From: CAZQHK01 sp964593455
GTDB lineage: Bacteria; Muiribacteriota; CAYSPT01
Assembly: GCA_964593455.1 (NCBI GenBank)
Contig: CAZQHK010000020.1
Span: 19,973 to 83,972, forward strand
DNA: 64,000 nt
Direction of reading: 5' to 3'
The position numbers were made by a program, and so were the translations under genes. Below the pieces are notes generated by a model, which saw nothing but the letters and a program-made list of their open reading frames with translations, was not told the DNA's origin and did not search any database. Shown in pieces: positions 42,173 to 50,577 of this stretch (within the stretch, counting starts at the first letter, position 1; every line of letters starts with the position of its first letter).

Positions 42173-42188
42173 TGGCACGGATATTGCA
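42173..42188 (+). promoter_or_regulatory. Sigma-54 (RpoN) promoter
   Basis: TGGCACG-GATA-TTGCA matches the -24/-12 consensus (TGGCACG-N4-TTGCA) at every defined position, with GG (42174-42175) and GC (42186-42187) ten bases apart. The start of transcription would be near 42199, about 35 bases before the VIT/VWA gene. Sigma-54 needs an enhancer-binding activator; none is encoded in the window. Confidence 0.8.
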
Positions 42189-42235
42189 TAATCCATTCCA
42201 GTAGCGGGTAAAACACATTGAAAGGAGCGATGATG

Positions 42236-44359
42236 ATGAGACACGAAAGGAACAAGATTCAGATGTGCAAGAGTTACCGTCTTCTCGAAGTTGTTACTCT
42301 TACAAAAGTGGTTTTGGCCGGGTTTTGTCTGCTGCTGCTGGCGGTTTTACCCCTCCAGGCGGCGGGACTGCTCAAACCGGTCGGCACCGCAGATGCAGAT
42401 CATGTCTTTATGAAATCCCATCATGTTACTGTGACCATCAACAACGGTTTTGCCCGCACTGAAGTCGAGCAGGTGTTCGGCAACGAAGGAGAGACCGACC
42501 TCAAGGCGATCTATTCCTTCCCCGTACCCAAACAGGCCAGTCTGGCGGAAGTGAGCCTGTGGATCAACAGCAACGAGGTCATCGGCGAAGTACTGGAGAA
42601 GAAGAAGGCCAGACAGATACACGAAGACCAGGCCCAGAAAGGAAACGATACCGCCCTGGCCGTAAAGGATGAATACAAGACCTTCGAGATAACAGTGTAC
42701 CCCGTCCGTTCGAAAGCTGACACGCGGGTCCGCCTGGTGTATTACCAGCCCATGGAAATCGATTCGAATATCGGCCGCTACGTGTATCCCCTGGCCGAAG
42801 GCGGCGTAGACGAAGATCGGATCGCATTCTGGTCGGTTGACGACAAGGTCCGGGAGTCATTTAAATTCGATCTCGAACTGAAGTCCGCTTTTCCCGTGAA
42901 AGAAGTCAGGATGCCCGGGTTCATGAACAAGGCCGTTATCGAAAAAGTACCGTTTAGCGACCAGGAGGAAGTCCCGGCCGGCGACGTGTACAGGGCCAGC
43001 CTCAACTGTCCCGAAGGCGACGCGCTGACCAGAGACATCGTAGTCTATTATCGACTCGATGAAAATGTTCCCGCCAGGGTAGAACTCATTCCCTACCGGG
43101 GAGATCCGGCCTCAGAAGGAACGTTTATGGTGGTAGTCACGCCGGCAGCCGATCTAAAAAGGATCGCCGAGGGAGTCAACTGGACTTTCGTGCTGGACGT
43201 GTCGGGCAGCATGAGCGGCGGCAAGATCGCGGCCCTGACCGATGGCGTGTCGAAGGTCATCGGTAAGATGTCCGTGAACGACCGTTTTCGAATCATCACT
43301 TTCAATAACCGCGCTTCGGACTTCACCGGAGGGTATGTCACGGCCACACCGGCCAACGTGCAAAGTCTCTTGAACCAGGTCAAGGCTATCCAGGCCGGCG
43401 GCTGCACCAACCTCTTCGAAGGGCTGGAAATGGCGTATCACGGACTGGAAGAAGAACGGACCACCGCCATCATCCTGGTCACCGACGGTGAAGCCAACGA
43501 AGGGCCGACGACCCATCTTGAATTTCTTAACCTGCTGAAAACCTACGATATCCGGCTGTTCACCTTTGTCATCGGGAACAGCGCCAACCAGCCCCTGCTG
43601 AATAGGCTGGCCATGGATTCGGGCGGGACGGCCATGAATATCTCTACCAGCGACGACATTGTCGGCCGGATTATTCAAGCCAAAGCCAAGCTGCTTTACG
43701 AGAATATGCACGATGTGGAACTGAAATTCCACGGAGAAAAAGTTACCGGGCTCACACCCACGAAGATCGGTAATCTCTACCAGGGACAACAGCTGGTGAT
43801 GTTCGGACGGTATAACGGAACCGGCGACGTCAAAGTGGAGTTGAAAGCCAAAATCTCCGGCCAGGAACGCTCCTGGATTTGCCGGGCCGACCTGCCCCGG
43901 CAGGACACCGATAATCCCGAGCTGGAACGGCTCTGGGCGCTGTCGGCCATCGATGATGTCATGCGGGATATCCGGGAAAACGGAGAAACTGACCGCCGCC
44001 GTGATCAGGTAGTAGCTCTCGGTGAAGAGTATTCCCTGGTGACCGATTATACCTCCATGCTGGTAGTCTCCGAGGTAGCCATGGAAGAGCATCAGGTCCA
44101 GCGGAGAAACGCCACCCGGGTGGCCATTGAACGGCAGGCCCGGCAGCAGCGCAAAACAAAACCGGTTAAAAGCTACCGGGTTGACAAACGCTACACGCCT
44201 CCCACCAATGACAGCTCCTCGGCTGGCTCGGGCAGCAGTCAGGACACCAGCACCTGGGGCGGACGTTCATCCCCCGGGATCAACTTTGGAACCGGACCGG
44301 TGGGACCGGCCTTCATCATGCTCGCGATGTGGCTGAAACGCAAGAAGCGCCACCAATAA
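42236..44359 (+). CDS. VIT/VWA domain surface protein with C-terminal sorting tail
   Basis: About 707 residues. An N-terminal signal/anchor (about 24-45, ending PLQAAG), a VIT (inter-alpha-trypsin-like) domain (about 55-180, with VEQVFGNEGETDL and VYPVRSK), a VWA domain with the MIDAS motif DVSGSMS (about 318), GGCTNLF and VTDGEANEG, then a Ser/Gly/Thr linker. It ends in GTGPVGP, a short hydrophobic helix (AFIMLAMWL) and basic KRKKRHQ. That tripartite tail is a protein-sorting signal; the next gene encodes a rhombosortase-like protease. VIT/VWA proteins with such tails are dedicated sortase targets elsewhere. Three adjacent ATGs follow AAAGGAG; the third has the best spacing. Confidence 0.85.
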   Translation: MRHERNKIQMCKSYRLLEVVTLTKVVLAGFCLLLLAVLPLQAAGLLKPVGTADADHVFMKSHHVTVTINNGFARTEVEQVFGNEGETDLKAIYSFPVPKQASLAEVSLWINSNEVIGEVLEKKKARQIHEDQAQKGNDTALAVKDEYKTFEITVYPVRSKADTRVRLVYYQPMEIDSNIGRYVYPLAEGGVDEDRIAFWSVDDKVRESFKFDLELKSAFPVKEVRMPGFMNKAVIEKVPFSDQEEVPAGDVYRASLNCPEGDALTRDIVVYYRLDENVPARVELIPYRGDPASEGTFMVVVTPAADLKRIAEGVNWTFVLDVSGSMSGGKIAALTDGVSKVIGKMSVNDRFRIITFNNRASDFTGGYVTATPANVQSLLNQVKAIQAGGCTNLFEGLEMAYHGLEEERTTAIILVTDGEANEGPTTHLEFLNLLKTYDIRLFTFVIGNSANQPLLNRLAMDSGGTAMNISTSDDIVGRIIQAKAKLLYENMHDVELKFHGEKVTGLTPTKIGNLYQGQQLVMFGRYNGTGDVKVELKAKISGQERSWICRADLPRQDTDNPELERLWALSAIDDVMRDIRENGETDRRRDQVVALGEEYSLVTDYTSMLVVSEVAMEEHQVQRRNATRVAIERQARQQRKTKPVKSYRVDKRYTPPTNDSSSAGSGSSQDTSTWGGRSSPGINFGTGPVGPAFIMLAMWLKRKKRHQ

Positions 44360-44373
44360 ACTGAATAAAAGGA

Positions 44374-44404
44374 ACCGGCGGCGGGAGCTCATCCCGCCGC
44401 CGGT
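44374..44404. terminator. Strong hairpin between the sorted protein and the sortase
   Basis: ACCGGCGGCGGGA (44374-44386) and TCCCGCCGCCGGT (44392-44404) make a perfect 13-bp stem with a GCTCA loop. No U-tract follows, so it may stabilise or process the mRNA, or reduce sortase expression relative to the substrate, rather than end transcription fully. Confidence 0.5.
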
Positions 44405-44412
44405 CATTATCC

Positions 44413-44443
44413 TAACCCGGATATTTCACGAGCTTCCGGGTTA
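44413..44443. repeat. Short inverted repeat related to the 39-kb element
   Basis: TAACCCGGA (44413-44421) and TCCGGGTTA (44435-44443) flank 13 bases. The ends are the same as those of the 38954-39138 element. It overlaps the leader of the rhombosortase gene. Confidence 0.5.
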
Positions 44444-44459
44444 AAGAGGAGGAAAGATC

Positions 44460-45068
44460 ATGAAACGCCGGGAACTCTTGATCTACGTTTTGGCGATTTT
44501 CATGTTGAACATCACTCTGGCCAAAGGGCGGGTTTTCGAGACGATGATGTTCCTGCCGGAGAAAGTTCTCGATGGCCAGTGGTGGCGCTTCCTTACCCAT
44601 CCTTTCGTGCATGTCAGCTGGTATCACCTGCTTTTAGACGGCGCGGCGTTTTTGCTTCTGTACACACAGCTGGCCGAGCCCAGCCGTTTAAAGAGAACCT
44701 GGTACGTGCTTACCTGCGGCGCGTTCAGCTTGCTGAGCGCCGCCATCGCCCTGCCGGCTTCGAACGCGGTCGGATACTGCGGTCTTTCAGGTATCGGGCA
44801 TGGCTTGATGGCTGTCTGCGCCCTGGAGATGATCAACTCCCCATCAAACGACCGGACGGTCAGGAAAGCCGGGTTCTGGTGCCTGGGACTGCTGAGCGCC
44901 AAATGCCTGGTCGAGACCGTCACCGGAACCATGGTTTTCACATTCGCCCACGGTTCTTTGATCGGTTCTCCCATCGCCCTGGCGCATGTCGGCGGTATCA
45001 TCGGTGGTTTGGTAACGTATGTGGTGTTCAACCGCCGCCTTGTACCCGCGGATGCGTTCATACTATAA
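44460..45068 (+). CDS. rrtA: Rhombosortase-like rhomboid protease
   Basis: 202 residues, six transmembrane helices. WWRFLTHPFVHVSWYHLLLD is the rhomboid L1 region; the catalytic Ser is in CGLSGIGHG (about residue 110), and the catalytic His in LAHVGGIIGG (about 175). The GLSG-x-x-HG signature and small size match rhombosortases, which cleave C-terminal sorting tails of exported proteins at the membrane. The upstream VIT/VWA protein is the probable substrate. AGGAGG lies six bases before the ATG. The family assignment is good; the pairing is inference from context. Confidence 0.88.
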   Translation: MKRRELLIYVLAIFMLNITLAKGRVFETMMFLPEKVLDGQWWRFLTHPFVHVSWYHLLLDGAAFLLLYTQLAEPSRLKRTWYVLTCGAFSLLSAAIALPASNAVGYCGLSGIGHGLMAVCALEMINSPSNDRTVRKAGFWCLGLLSAKCLVETVTGTMVFTFAHGSLIGSPIALAHVGGIIGGLVTYVVFNRRLVPADAFIL

Positions 45069-45084
45069 TTACCGCAGAGCGAAC

Positions 45085-46185
45085 ATGAAAAACGTTAATT
45101 TTCTCCGCAATCTCTATATACAAAAAAAGTATCCGGTAAGCCTGATCATTTTTTTGACCAACCGGTGCAATGCACGATGTCCATTTTGTTTTATCGATTT
45201 CAACGATCAAGCCATGCAAAACAAGGATAACGAGTTATCACTGGCCGATTACATCACGTTATCAGAAAGTCTTTCGGGGTCTTTGCGGCACCTTGATCTT
45301 ACCGGCGGGGAACCGTTTCTCAGAAAAGACATAGGGGCCATATCAAAAGCGTTTATCGATAACGGTGATTTGCATTCGATAAAGCTGAACACAAACGGCA
45401 GTTATCCCTCCGCGATTAAGGGCTATGTCGATACCGTCTGCAGAAAAAATCCGGATATCCCCTTCATATTCCAATTTTCGATCGACTCGTTACCGGATAG
45501 CCATGACAGGATACGGGGCGTACCCGGACTTTTTGATAAAGCAATGCAATCGTACACCATTGTTAAAGAGAGCTACAAAAATTGTTTCGCCGCAGTCAAC
45601 CTGACCGTTTCGGATAATAATTGTCAGGATATCCCCAGCTTATTTGCCCGCTTGACAGATAAGCACGGTATCGACCGGATCAATCCGATCATCGTGAGGA
45701 ACGAAGGAGTTTACCAGGTACCCAAGGAAAAGAAGGCAACTATCCTGGAAACGTACCGGAAATTAACAAAAAAAATCACCGCCGGAATTGCTTCAGGAAA
45801 ACTCAAAGGATTATCGGATATGTCGCTGGCCGGGGCGGTTATCGAGGCAAAAAATCATATTCAATACGAAATGATCTCCGAAGCCTATTTGAAACCAACG
45901 TTTTTCACTCCCTGTACAGCCGGCTCTCTGTTCGGAGTCATTCAATCCGACGGGACGGTTTATCCCTGCGAAATACTGGACAAACCGCTGGGAGATTTAA
46001 GAGATTATGATTTTGATTTCTTGAAATTATGGTTCGACCGCCCGGCCCGGGAGATTACAACATGGATCAGGCAGACGAAGTGCAATTGTCACTGGGAATG
46101 CCACTATACCTACAATATTATTTCAAGTTTCACCTACTCGGTAAAACTCGCCTTGAAGATGCTCTCCCTGAAACTGTTTCGTTAA
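45085..46185 (+). CDS. Radical SAM/SPASM-like protein
   Basis: 366 residues. CNARCPFC (about residue 28) and TGGEPFL mark the radical SAM core; a C-terminal set of Cys (FTPCTAG, VYPCEIL, KCNCHWECHY) suggests extra iron-sulfur clusters, as in peptide-modifying or carbohydrate enzymes. Substrate unknown; no small precursor peptide gene is visible nearby. It follows the rhombosortase gene by 16 bases and may be cotranscribed. Base composition here and in the next gene is more A+T-rich than the neighbours. Confidence 0.85.
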   Translation: MKNVNFLRNLYIQKKYPVSLIIFLTNRCNARCPFCFIDFNDQAMQNKDNELSLADYITLSESLSGSLRHLDLTGGEPFLRKDIGAISKAFIDNGDLHSIKLNTNGSYPSAIKGYVDTVCRKNPDIPFIFQFSIDSLPDSHDRIRGVPGLFDKAMQSYTIVKESYKNCFAAVNLTVSDNNCQDIPSLFARLTDKHGIDRINPIIVRNEGVYQVPKEKKATILETYRKLTKKITAGIASGKLKGLSDMSLAGAVIEAKNHIQYEMISEAYLKPTFFTPCTAGSLFGVIQSDGTVYPCEILDKPLGDLRDYDFDFLKLWFDRPAREITTWIRQTKCNCHWECHYTYNIISSFTYSVKLALKMLSLKLFR

Positions 46186-46196
46186 CCAGGAAAACG

Positions 46197-47240
46197 TTAT
46201 TTATCATTTTTGTTACGGTAATAATTGGAAACCTCAGAATTTGATGTCAATCCCAACATCGGTAATAGTGTTCCTATTCCCGGAGCAAGTGTCCCCAGGC
46301 AGAGCAGATAAAAGTTTAATGGGATTTTGATCTTCGAATCCGATACCCTCACCGACTCTACCAGAAGAACAAGACCATACAAATTCAGAACCGTATAGTA
46401 AACATATTTCCATTTTCGGAAGATTTTCATTACCCAAAATGAGAGAATGAAGAGTATAAACAAGAGCGGTACGAAAATTTCCCACCGTTGTTTCAATATT
46501 GTTTCCAACGTACAATGCGCCCTGATGTTTTTGAGGATAAATTTCAAAGAGCTATCTATGGCGATGCCTCGTGTTAATCTTTGAATGAAAAACCCACTGA
46601 AATCTCTATCCCGGTGATAAACGCAAACGTCAGGAGAAAATAACAGTTTTTTTCCCAACTGGACATTTACCCGTTGTGAGAATTCCAGGTCTTCGGCAAC
46701 ATAGATGGTTTCATCAAACCCGTTTACCGCTGAATAATCAGACTTTCTCATGACCATGTTACAGGCCTGCAAAAAATCAATATATCGCATCGGAGTAACG
46801 GATTTCATAAACGTGGCCGAGCCCCTGATGAGATAACTCTTTGACACGGCCCCAACGATATTCTCCCAATAGCTCTGGTCCGGCGGAGAGATATCAGGAC
46901 CGCCGACAATACCTATTTCAGGATCATTTTTCAGTAATTCGAGCCCATTTTGCAGCCAATTCTCAGCCGGGTAGGCATCCGAGTCGGTAAAGGCAATAAA
47001 TTCTGAATGACACATCTGAACGCCGATATTTCTCTTGGCGCTCATACTGATGTTACCGGTTTGGTGAAACACCACATTTTCATACCGTGTCTGCTTCGGC
47101 TTATCTTCTTCACTGATGACAATTATTTCACTGTTTAAACCTTGTTTCAAACATTCATCAATACATTTGAAAAGCAGTTCACCGTGCTTAATACAAGGGA
47201 TTATGACACTGACATCATATGAAAACGTGTTGGTAACCAT
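46197..47240 (-). CDS. GT2 family glycosyltransferase with C-terminal membrane helices
   Basis: 347 residues. GT-A fold: VSVIIPCIKHGEL, AFTDSDAYPAENW (the DxD-type motif) and GFDETIYVAEDLEFSQRV (ED catalytic pair). Three hydrophobic segments follow (about 255-273, 282-298 and 310-332), so it acts at the inner membrane. It probably adds a sugar to a surface glycan or lipid carrier. It converges on the radical SAM gene with 11 bases between. The A+T-rich composition suggests transfer. Confidence 0.88.
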   Translation of the reverse strand: MVTNTFSYDVSVIIPCIKHGELLFKCIDECLKQGLNSEIIVISEEDKPKQTRYENVVFHQTGNISMSAKRNIGVQMCHSEFIAFTDSDAYPAENWLQNGLELLKNDPEIGIVGGPDISPPDQSYWENIVGAVSKSYLIRGSATFMKSVTPMRYIDFLQACNMVMRKSDYSAVNGFDETIYVAEDLEFSQRVNVQLGKKLLFSPDVCVYHRDRDFSGFFIQRLTRGIAIDSSLKFILKNIRAHCTLETILKQRWEIFVPLLFILFILSFWVMKIFRKWKYVYYTVLNLYGLVLLVESVRVSDSKIKIPLNFYLLCLGTLAPGIGTLLPMLGLTSNSEVSNYYRNKNDK

Positions 47241-47287
47241 TTGGTAAAGAAGCTAACAGACTCTCTAATAGAAGTCAAACCGCCATA

Positions 47288-47296
47288 TGATAGAAT
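47288..47296 (+). promoter_or_regulatory. Extended -10 promoter, leaderless arrangement
   Basis: TGA-TAGAAT followed by AACAGT and then ATG at 47303, so transcription would start on the start codon. No ribosome site precedes the ATG. Confidence 0.5.
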
Positions 47297-47302
47297 AACA
47301 GT

Positions 47303-49195
47303 ATGAGCAAACAGCGATTAGTCACTATCCTCTTATGGTCGACAGGATTTGTACTGGTGTTGGGTTTTTTCGCTGTAGACTTCTATTTTGACATACGAGC
47401 CCGGGACTCTTTCTCCTGGATAGACCCGGCTCAGTATTACCGCAAGGCCATTGATTTTGCGGCGGGGGATGTGTCGTACCGCAAACTTGCCGTCCCCACT
47501 ATCTACCCGTTTATCCTGTCTCCGGCAACACTGCTGGGAACCTCCATTCCGGCGATACTGTGGACCAACTGTCTGGCCGCGTTCCTGATGGCAGCTGGAG
47601 TACACTGGATTCGGCGTGAGACCAAAACCGCTACGGCAACCCCGGTCATTCTGGCCGCTATTTTGAGCAGTCCCTTGCTGATCGGGCTTTCACGTGAACT
47701 CTACATGGAGTTTTTCCTATCGGCGATAGTACTGCTGCAGTATTGCTTGTGGTTTAAATCAGATCATTTCTCCAAACCAGCACCAACTGTTCTTTTCGCG
47801 TTGCTGTTTTGTTTCGGTTTGATGACAAAAATGACCTATCCGCTGTTCTTCATCGGTCCCTTTGTAATGGAGACGGCACTACTTATTGTTAAACGAAAAT
47901 ATCACCGTTTTTTCATTCTATTGAGCGTTTTTGTCGTCCCGGCAATAGCGGCAGCCGGTTTCATAATCCTGCTTTTTCCTTCCACACTGCATTACTACCT
48001 TTCGTTCGGCAACACGACTTTTCCGGTCATGCGGTTGGCCGGCCCGTTAAAGGTCTTCTCCCTGGAATCTATCACCTTCTATTTCTTGCACCTGGGGAAA
48101 TCCATGTTGCTGCTGCTAACACCGTTCCTTGTTTTTCCTGTCGCCGAGTTGTTCAAACGATATCGTTTCGAGGCTAAAAATGATAACGTCATAGATGTCG
48201 TCCTGTGGTTATGGCTGCTGACGCCGCTCGTAGTGCTCATTTTTACCCCGGTTAAAGAACCCAGACACGTTGCACCTTGTGTCGTTCCGGCGGTCATGCT
48301 GATATTCCGCGCTCTAGAACGGATCTTTTCTGAACGCCGGCACCAGGTGGCAGTCATCCTTATTCTGGTATGCGCGGTAAGCCAGTACCTGGCGGCTACT
48401 CATCACCGTATTTTCTCTCCTTATTTTTTCGACAGGCCGGTCAGTATCGCTGAAATTGAACAGGCTGTATTCAAGGCCGCTTCCCCGATCTCACTGCCCT
48501 CAGACCAGGCAACCACGAAGGCTTCCCGCGGTTGGAAGTTTCCCAGAAATTTCGTAGCGACGGGATTTGAGGCGAACTCCGCGCTGGCCATTGCTTACAA
48601 CCTTTTCCCGGGAGTGGTTTTCAACCTCGATCTTCTGCCTGAAACGAATTCCGGGAAACGTGACGAGCATCCGTACGATACGTTTTACGATCTTTACACC
48701 CTGGCCATAAAAAACATTCACAACCGCCGCTGCGGTTGGAACCATTATTTCCATACCCTGGACCGGGCGGTCATAATCAAGAACGCCGACTATATCATTA
48801 TCAAGGCCAGGCCTCATGGGAATGTCCCGTCAGATTTCCCGGAACACACGGTGACAGCGACCATTGAGGCCTCCGACGGAACAGTGTCGATCCTCGTTCC
48901 CCGAACCCCGGTGACGATTCCCTACCGTATCCTTTACGGCCGCGAGTTTATCACGCGAAACAGGAAACTCGAACACAGTGAAATGTCTACTATTTTCTTT
49001 GACATGTTTGCGGCGGCCCTGATCAGGGGTGACATTGCTTTTCTTCATGAACTGCCCCGCTATTTTCCACCAGACTTTGTTCCCGGCAGTGACGGTCGAA
49101 ATATCTACTGGATTGCCGCCTACAAACCCATCTTCGACCAGGCTTTTGCTCACTATCAGAACTATATAGAGCAGATGTATCCCGCCGCACCGTAA
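47303..49195 (+). CDS. GT-C-type polytopic glycosyltransferase, PMT/GT39-like
   Basis: 630 residues. About ten transmembrane helices in the first 370 residues, then a soluble periplasmic domain. The first loop SWIDPAQYYRKA (about 39-50) holds the Asp expected for the catalytic motif of GT-C enzymes (DxE/DxD-like), and PRH near residue 323 is a common loop motif. Such enzymes transfer sugars from polyprenyl-phosphate donors to proteins or lipids. It is divergent from a GT2 gene and convergent with an SGNH gene. Substrate unknown. Confidence 0.75.
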   Translation: MSKQRLVTILLWSTGFVLVLGFFAVDFYFDIRARDSFSWIDPAQYYRKAIDFAAGDVSYRKLAVPTIYPFILSPATLLGTSIPAILWTNCLAAFLMAAGVHWIRRETKTATATPVILAAILSSPLLIGLSRELYMEFFLSAIVLLQYCLWFKSDHFSKPAPTVLFALLFCFGLMTKMTYPLFFIGPFVMETALLIVKRKYHRFFILLSVFVVPAIAAAGFIILLFPSTLHYYLSFGNTTFPVMRLAGPLKVFSLESITFYFLHLGKSMLLLLTPFLVFPVAELFKRYRFEAKNDNVIDVVLWLWLLTPLVVLIFTPVKEPRHVAPCVVPAVMLIFRALERIFSERRHQVAVILILVCAVSQYLAATHHRIFSPYFFDRPVSIAEIEQAVFKAASPISLPSDQATTKASRGWKFPRNFVATGFEANSALAIAYNLFPGVVFNLDLLPETNSGKRDEHPYDTFYDLYTLAIKNIHNRRCGWNHYFHTLDRAVIIKNADYIIIKARPHGNVPSDFPEHTVTATIEASDGTVSILVPRTPVTIPYRILYGREFITRNRKLEHSEMSTIFFDMFAAALIRGDIAFLHELPRYFPPDFVPGSDGRNIYWIAAYKPIFDQAFAHYQNYIEQMYPAAP

Positions 49196-49266
49196 AACAA
49201 AGAAGGACACACACATTACCCCAGAAAATGAAAATGCCCGCAGGGCGAGCGACAGGAGGTCGCGAG

Positions 49267-50355
49267 TCACTGTTTTGTTCCGGAGGTGAGGAACGGGATG
49301 ATTGTTTTGTGCACGGCGCTCGCCGTGACACTGCAGCCCCGGCTGTTGGCGTGAACATTATCCAGAAACAGCTCGTTGCCGTCAGTAATAAACTCGTTAA
49401 CCAGATTGACCACCGGGACATTGTTTCTTCGCCCGAACTCATGAATCAGCTGTTGGTAGGCGACCAGCCTGTTGAACCGGCGGGAGATCTGGTCGCTGTA
49501 TGGCCATATAATCAGTACCAGGACGATATCGTTCTTCGAACACACATCGCGCAATTCTATCAGGTTCTCGACAAATTCATCGGGGTTCAGACGGGGAATT
49601 AAAGCCTGGTCCCGGTTCCCGCCGGAACCTTCCGCCCTGGTTTCGAGAGATCCGGACCGGCCCCGTTCCTGAAAACGGAAAAGCAAGGTTTTCAAACCGT
49701 AATACAATCTGCTCATCGACAGGATCCGGTCATAGTAATAAAGATTCATGAAATAAGCGGTTTCGATATCAGACATGGTTCTCCACTCGATGACTTCATT
49801 GAAACCGAAACAAGCTACCACCATATCAGGCTGCAGAGACAATCCTCGGCCGGATAGAAATTGCTTCCCCTGGAAGACGGTGTAACCCGGCACTCCCGTG
49901 TTGATTATTTCAGGCTTGAATTCTTCAGCAGCGAGAAGTGTTTCCAGCTGCGCCGGCCAGGTTTCATCGTCGTTGACTCCCAGGCCGAAGGTACAGGAAT
50001 CTCCCAGAGCCAGGATTCTATAACTTTCCTTGACGGGTGAGATCGGTCGATTCCTGAGCCCGTCGCGGGTATTGAGACGGAAATCGATAGGGGTATTTCG
50101 TATGCTTCCCGCCACTCGAAAATTCTCAAGTGAATCTTTCAACTTCCAGAACAGGCGCGGATCGAACTCCATGGTTTCGTTCAACCGCTTAAGCCCGCTC
50201 ACCGTAATGATGTTCGAATGCTCTTCATAGATGGAAGTATTCTTGACCGGAACGAGTAACCGGGCGACCAGTTCGAGCAATACCAGGATCACAACCAGAC
50301 CGGTGACGCTGATCGCTATTCTTCTGTTTCTTAAACCGGCAGCAGTTATATCCAT
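49267..50355 (-). CDS. Membrane-anchored SGNH/GDSL hydrolase-like protein
   Basis: About 362 residues. An N-terminal signal anchor (about 13-35) precedes an SGNH fold: GDSCTFGLGV (nucleophile Ser), GFNE (Asn, oxyanion hole) and DNVHANSRG (catalytic D-x-x-H). Bacterial relatives add or remove acyl or acetyl groups on cell-surface glycans. The reaction is inferred. Start ATG chosen with AGGTGA eight bases upstream; in-frame GTG and ATG lie 12 and 6 bases earlier. Confidence 0.83.
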   Translation of the reverse strand: MDITAAGLRNRRIAISVTGLVVILVLLELVARLLVPVKNTSIYEEHSNIITVSGLKRLNETMEFDPRLFWKLKDSLENFRVAGSIRNTPIDFRLNTRDGLRNRPISPVKESYRILALGDSCTFGLGVNDDETWPAQLETLLAAEEFKPEIINTGVPGYTVFQGKQFLSGRGLSLQPDMVVACFGFNEVIEWRTMSDIETAYFMNLYYYDRILSMSRLYYGLKTLLFRFQERGRSGSLETRAEGSGGNRDQALIPRLNPDEFVENLIELRDVCSKNDIVLVLIIWPYSDQISRRFNRLVAYQQLIHEFGRRNNVPVVNLVNEFITDGNELFLDNVHANSRGCSVTASAVHKTIIPFLTSGTKQ

Positions 50356-50491
50356 GGCCATTCTCACCTAACCAACGAGAGTCGTATCGCAATTCAATGG
50401 TATTCTATCAGTAACCTGGAAATGAGAACAACCGGTGAGATTTCAGTATCGTACCAATTCGGAGCACACGCTGCCGGCCCGGCGTGAAATC

Positions 50492-50520
50492 TTGCCAGTC
50501 CGGACCAGGAATGCTATTCT
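50492..50520 (+). promoter_or_regulatory. Sigma-70-type promoter of the B12 radical SAM operon
   Basis: TTGCCA (50492-50497), 17 bases, TATTCT (50515-50520) with an extended TGC. Predicted start near 50527, about 50 bases before the gene. Confidence 0.65.
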
Positions 50521-50577
50521 GTAAGATAGAGGAACTGCCGCCTGATTTGGGGCATAACCGACATCCGGGAGCTGACA

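Noticed and set aside
43154..44092. 312-codon minus-strand open frame inside the VIT/VWA gene
   Set aside because: Antisense to the MIDAS-containing VWA domain; a codon-bias shadow.
49196..49266. Terminator between the convergent GT-C and SGNH genes
   Set aside because: Only a short GCCCGCAGGGC-like symmetry is present, without a stem long enough or a U-tract.
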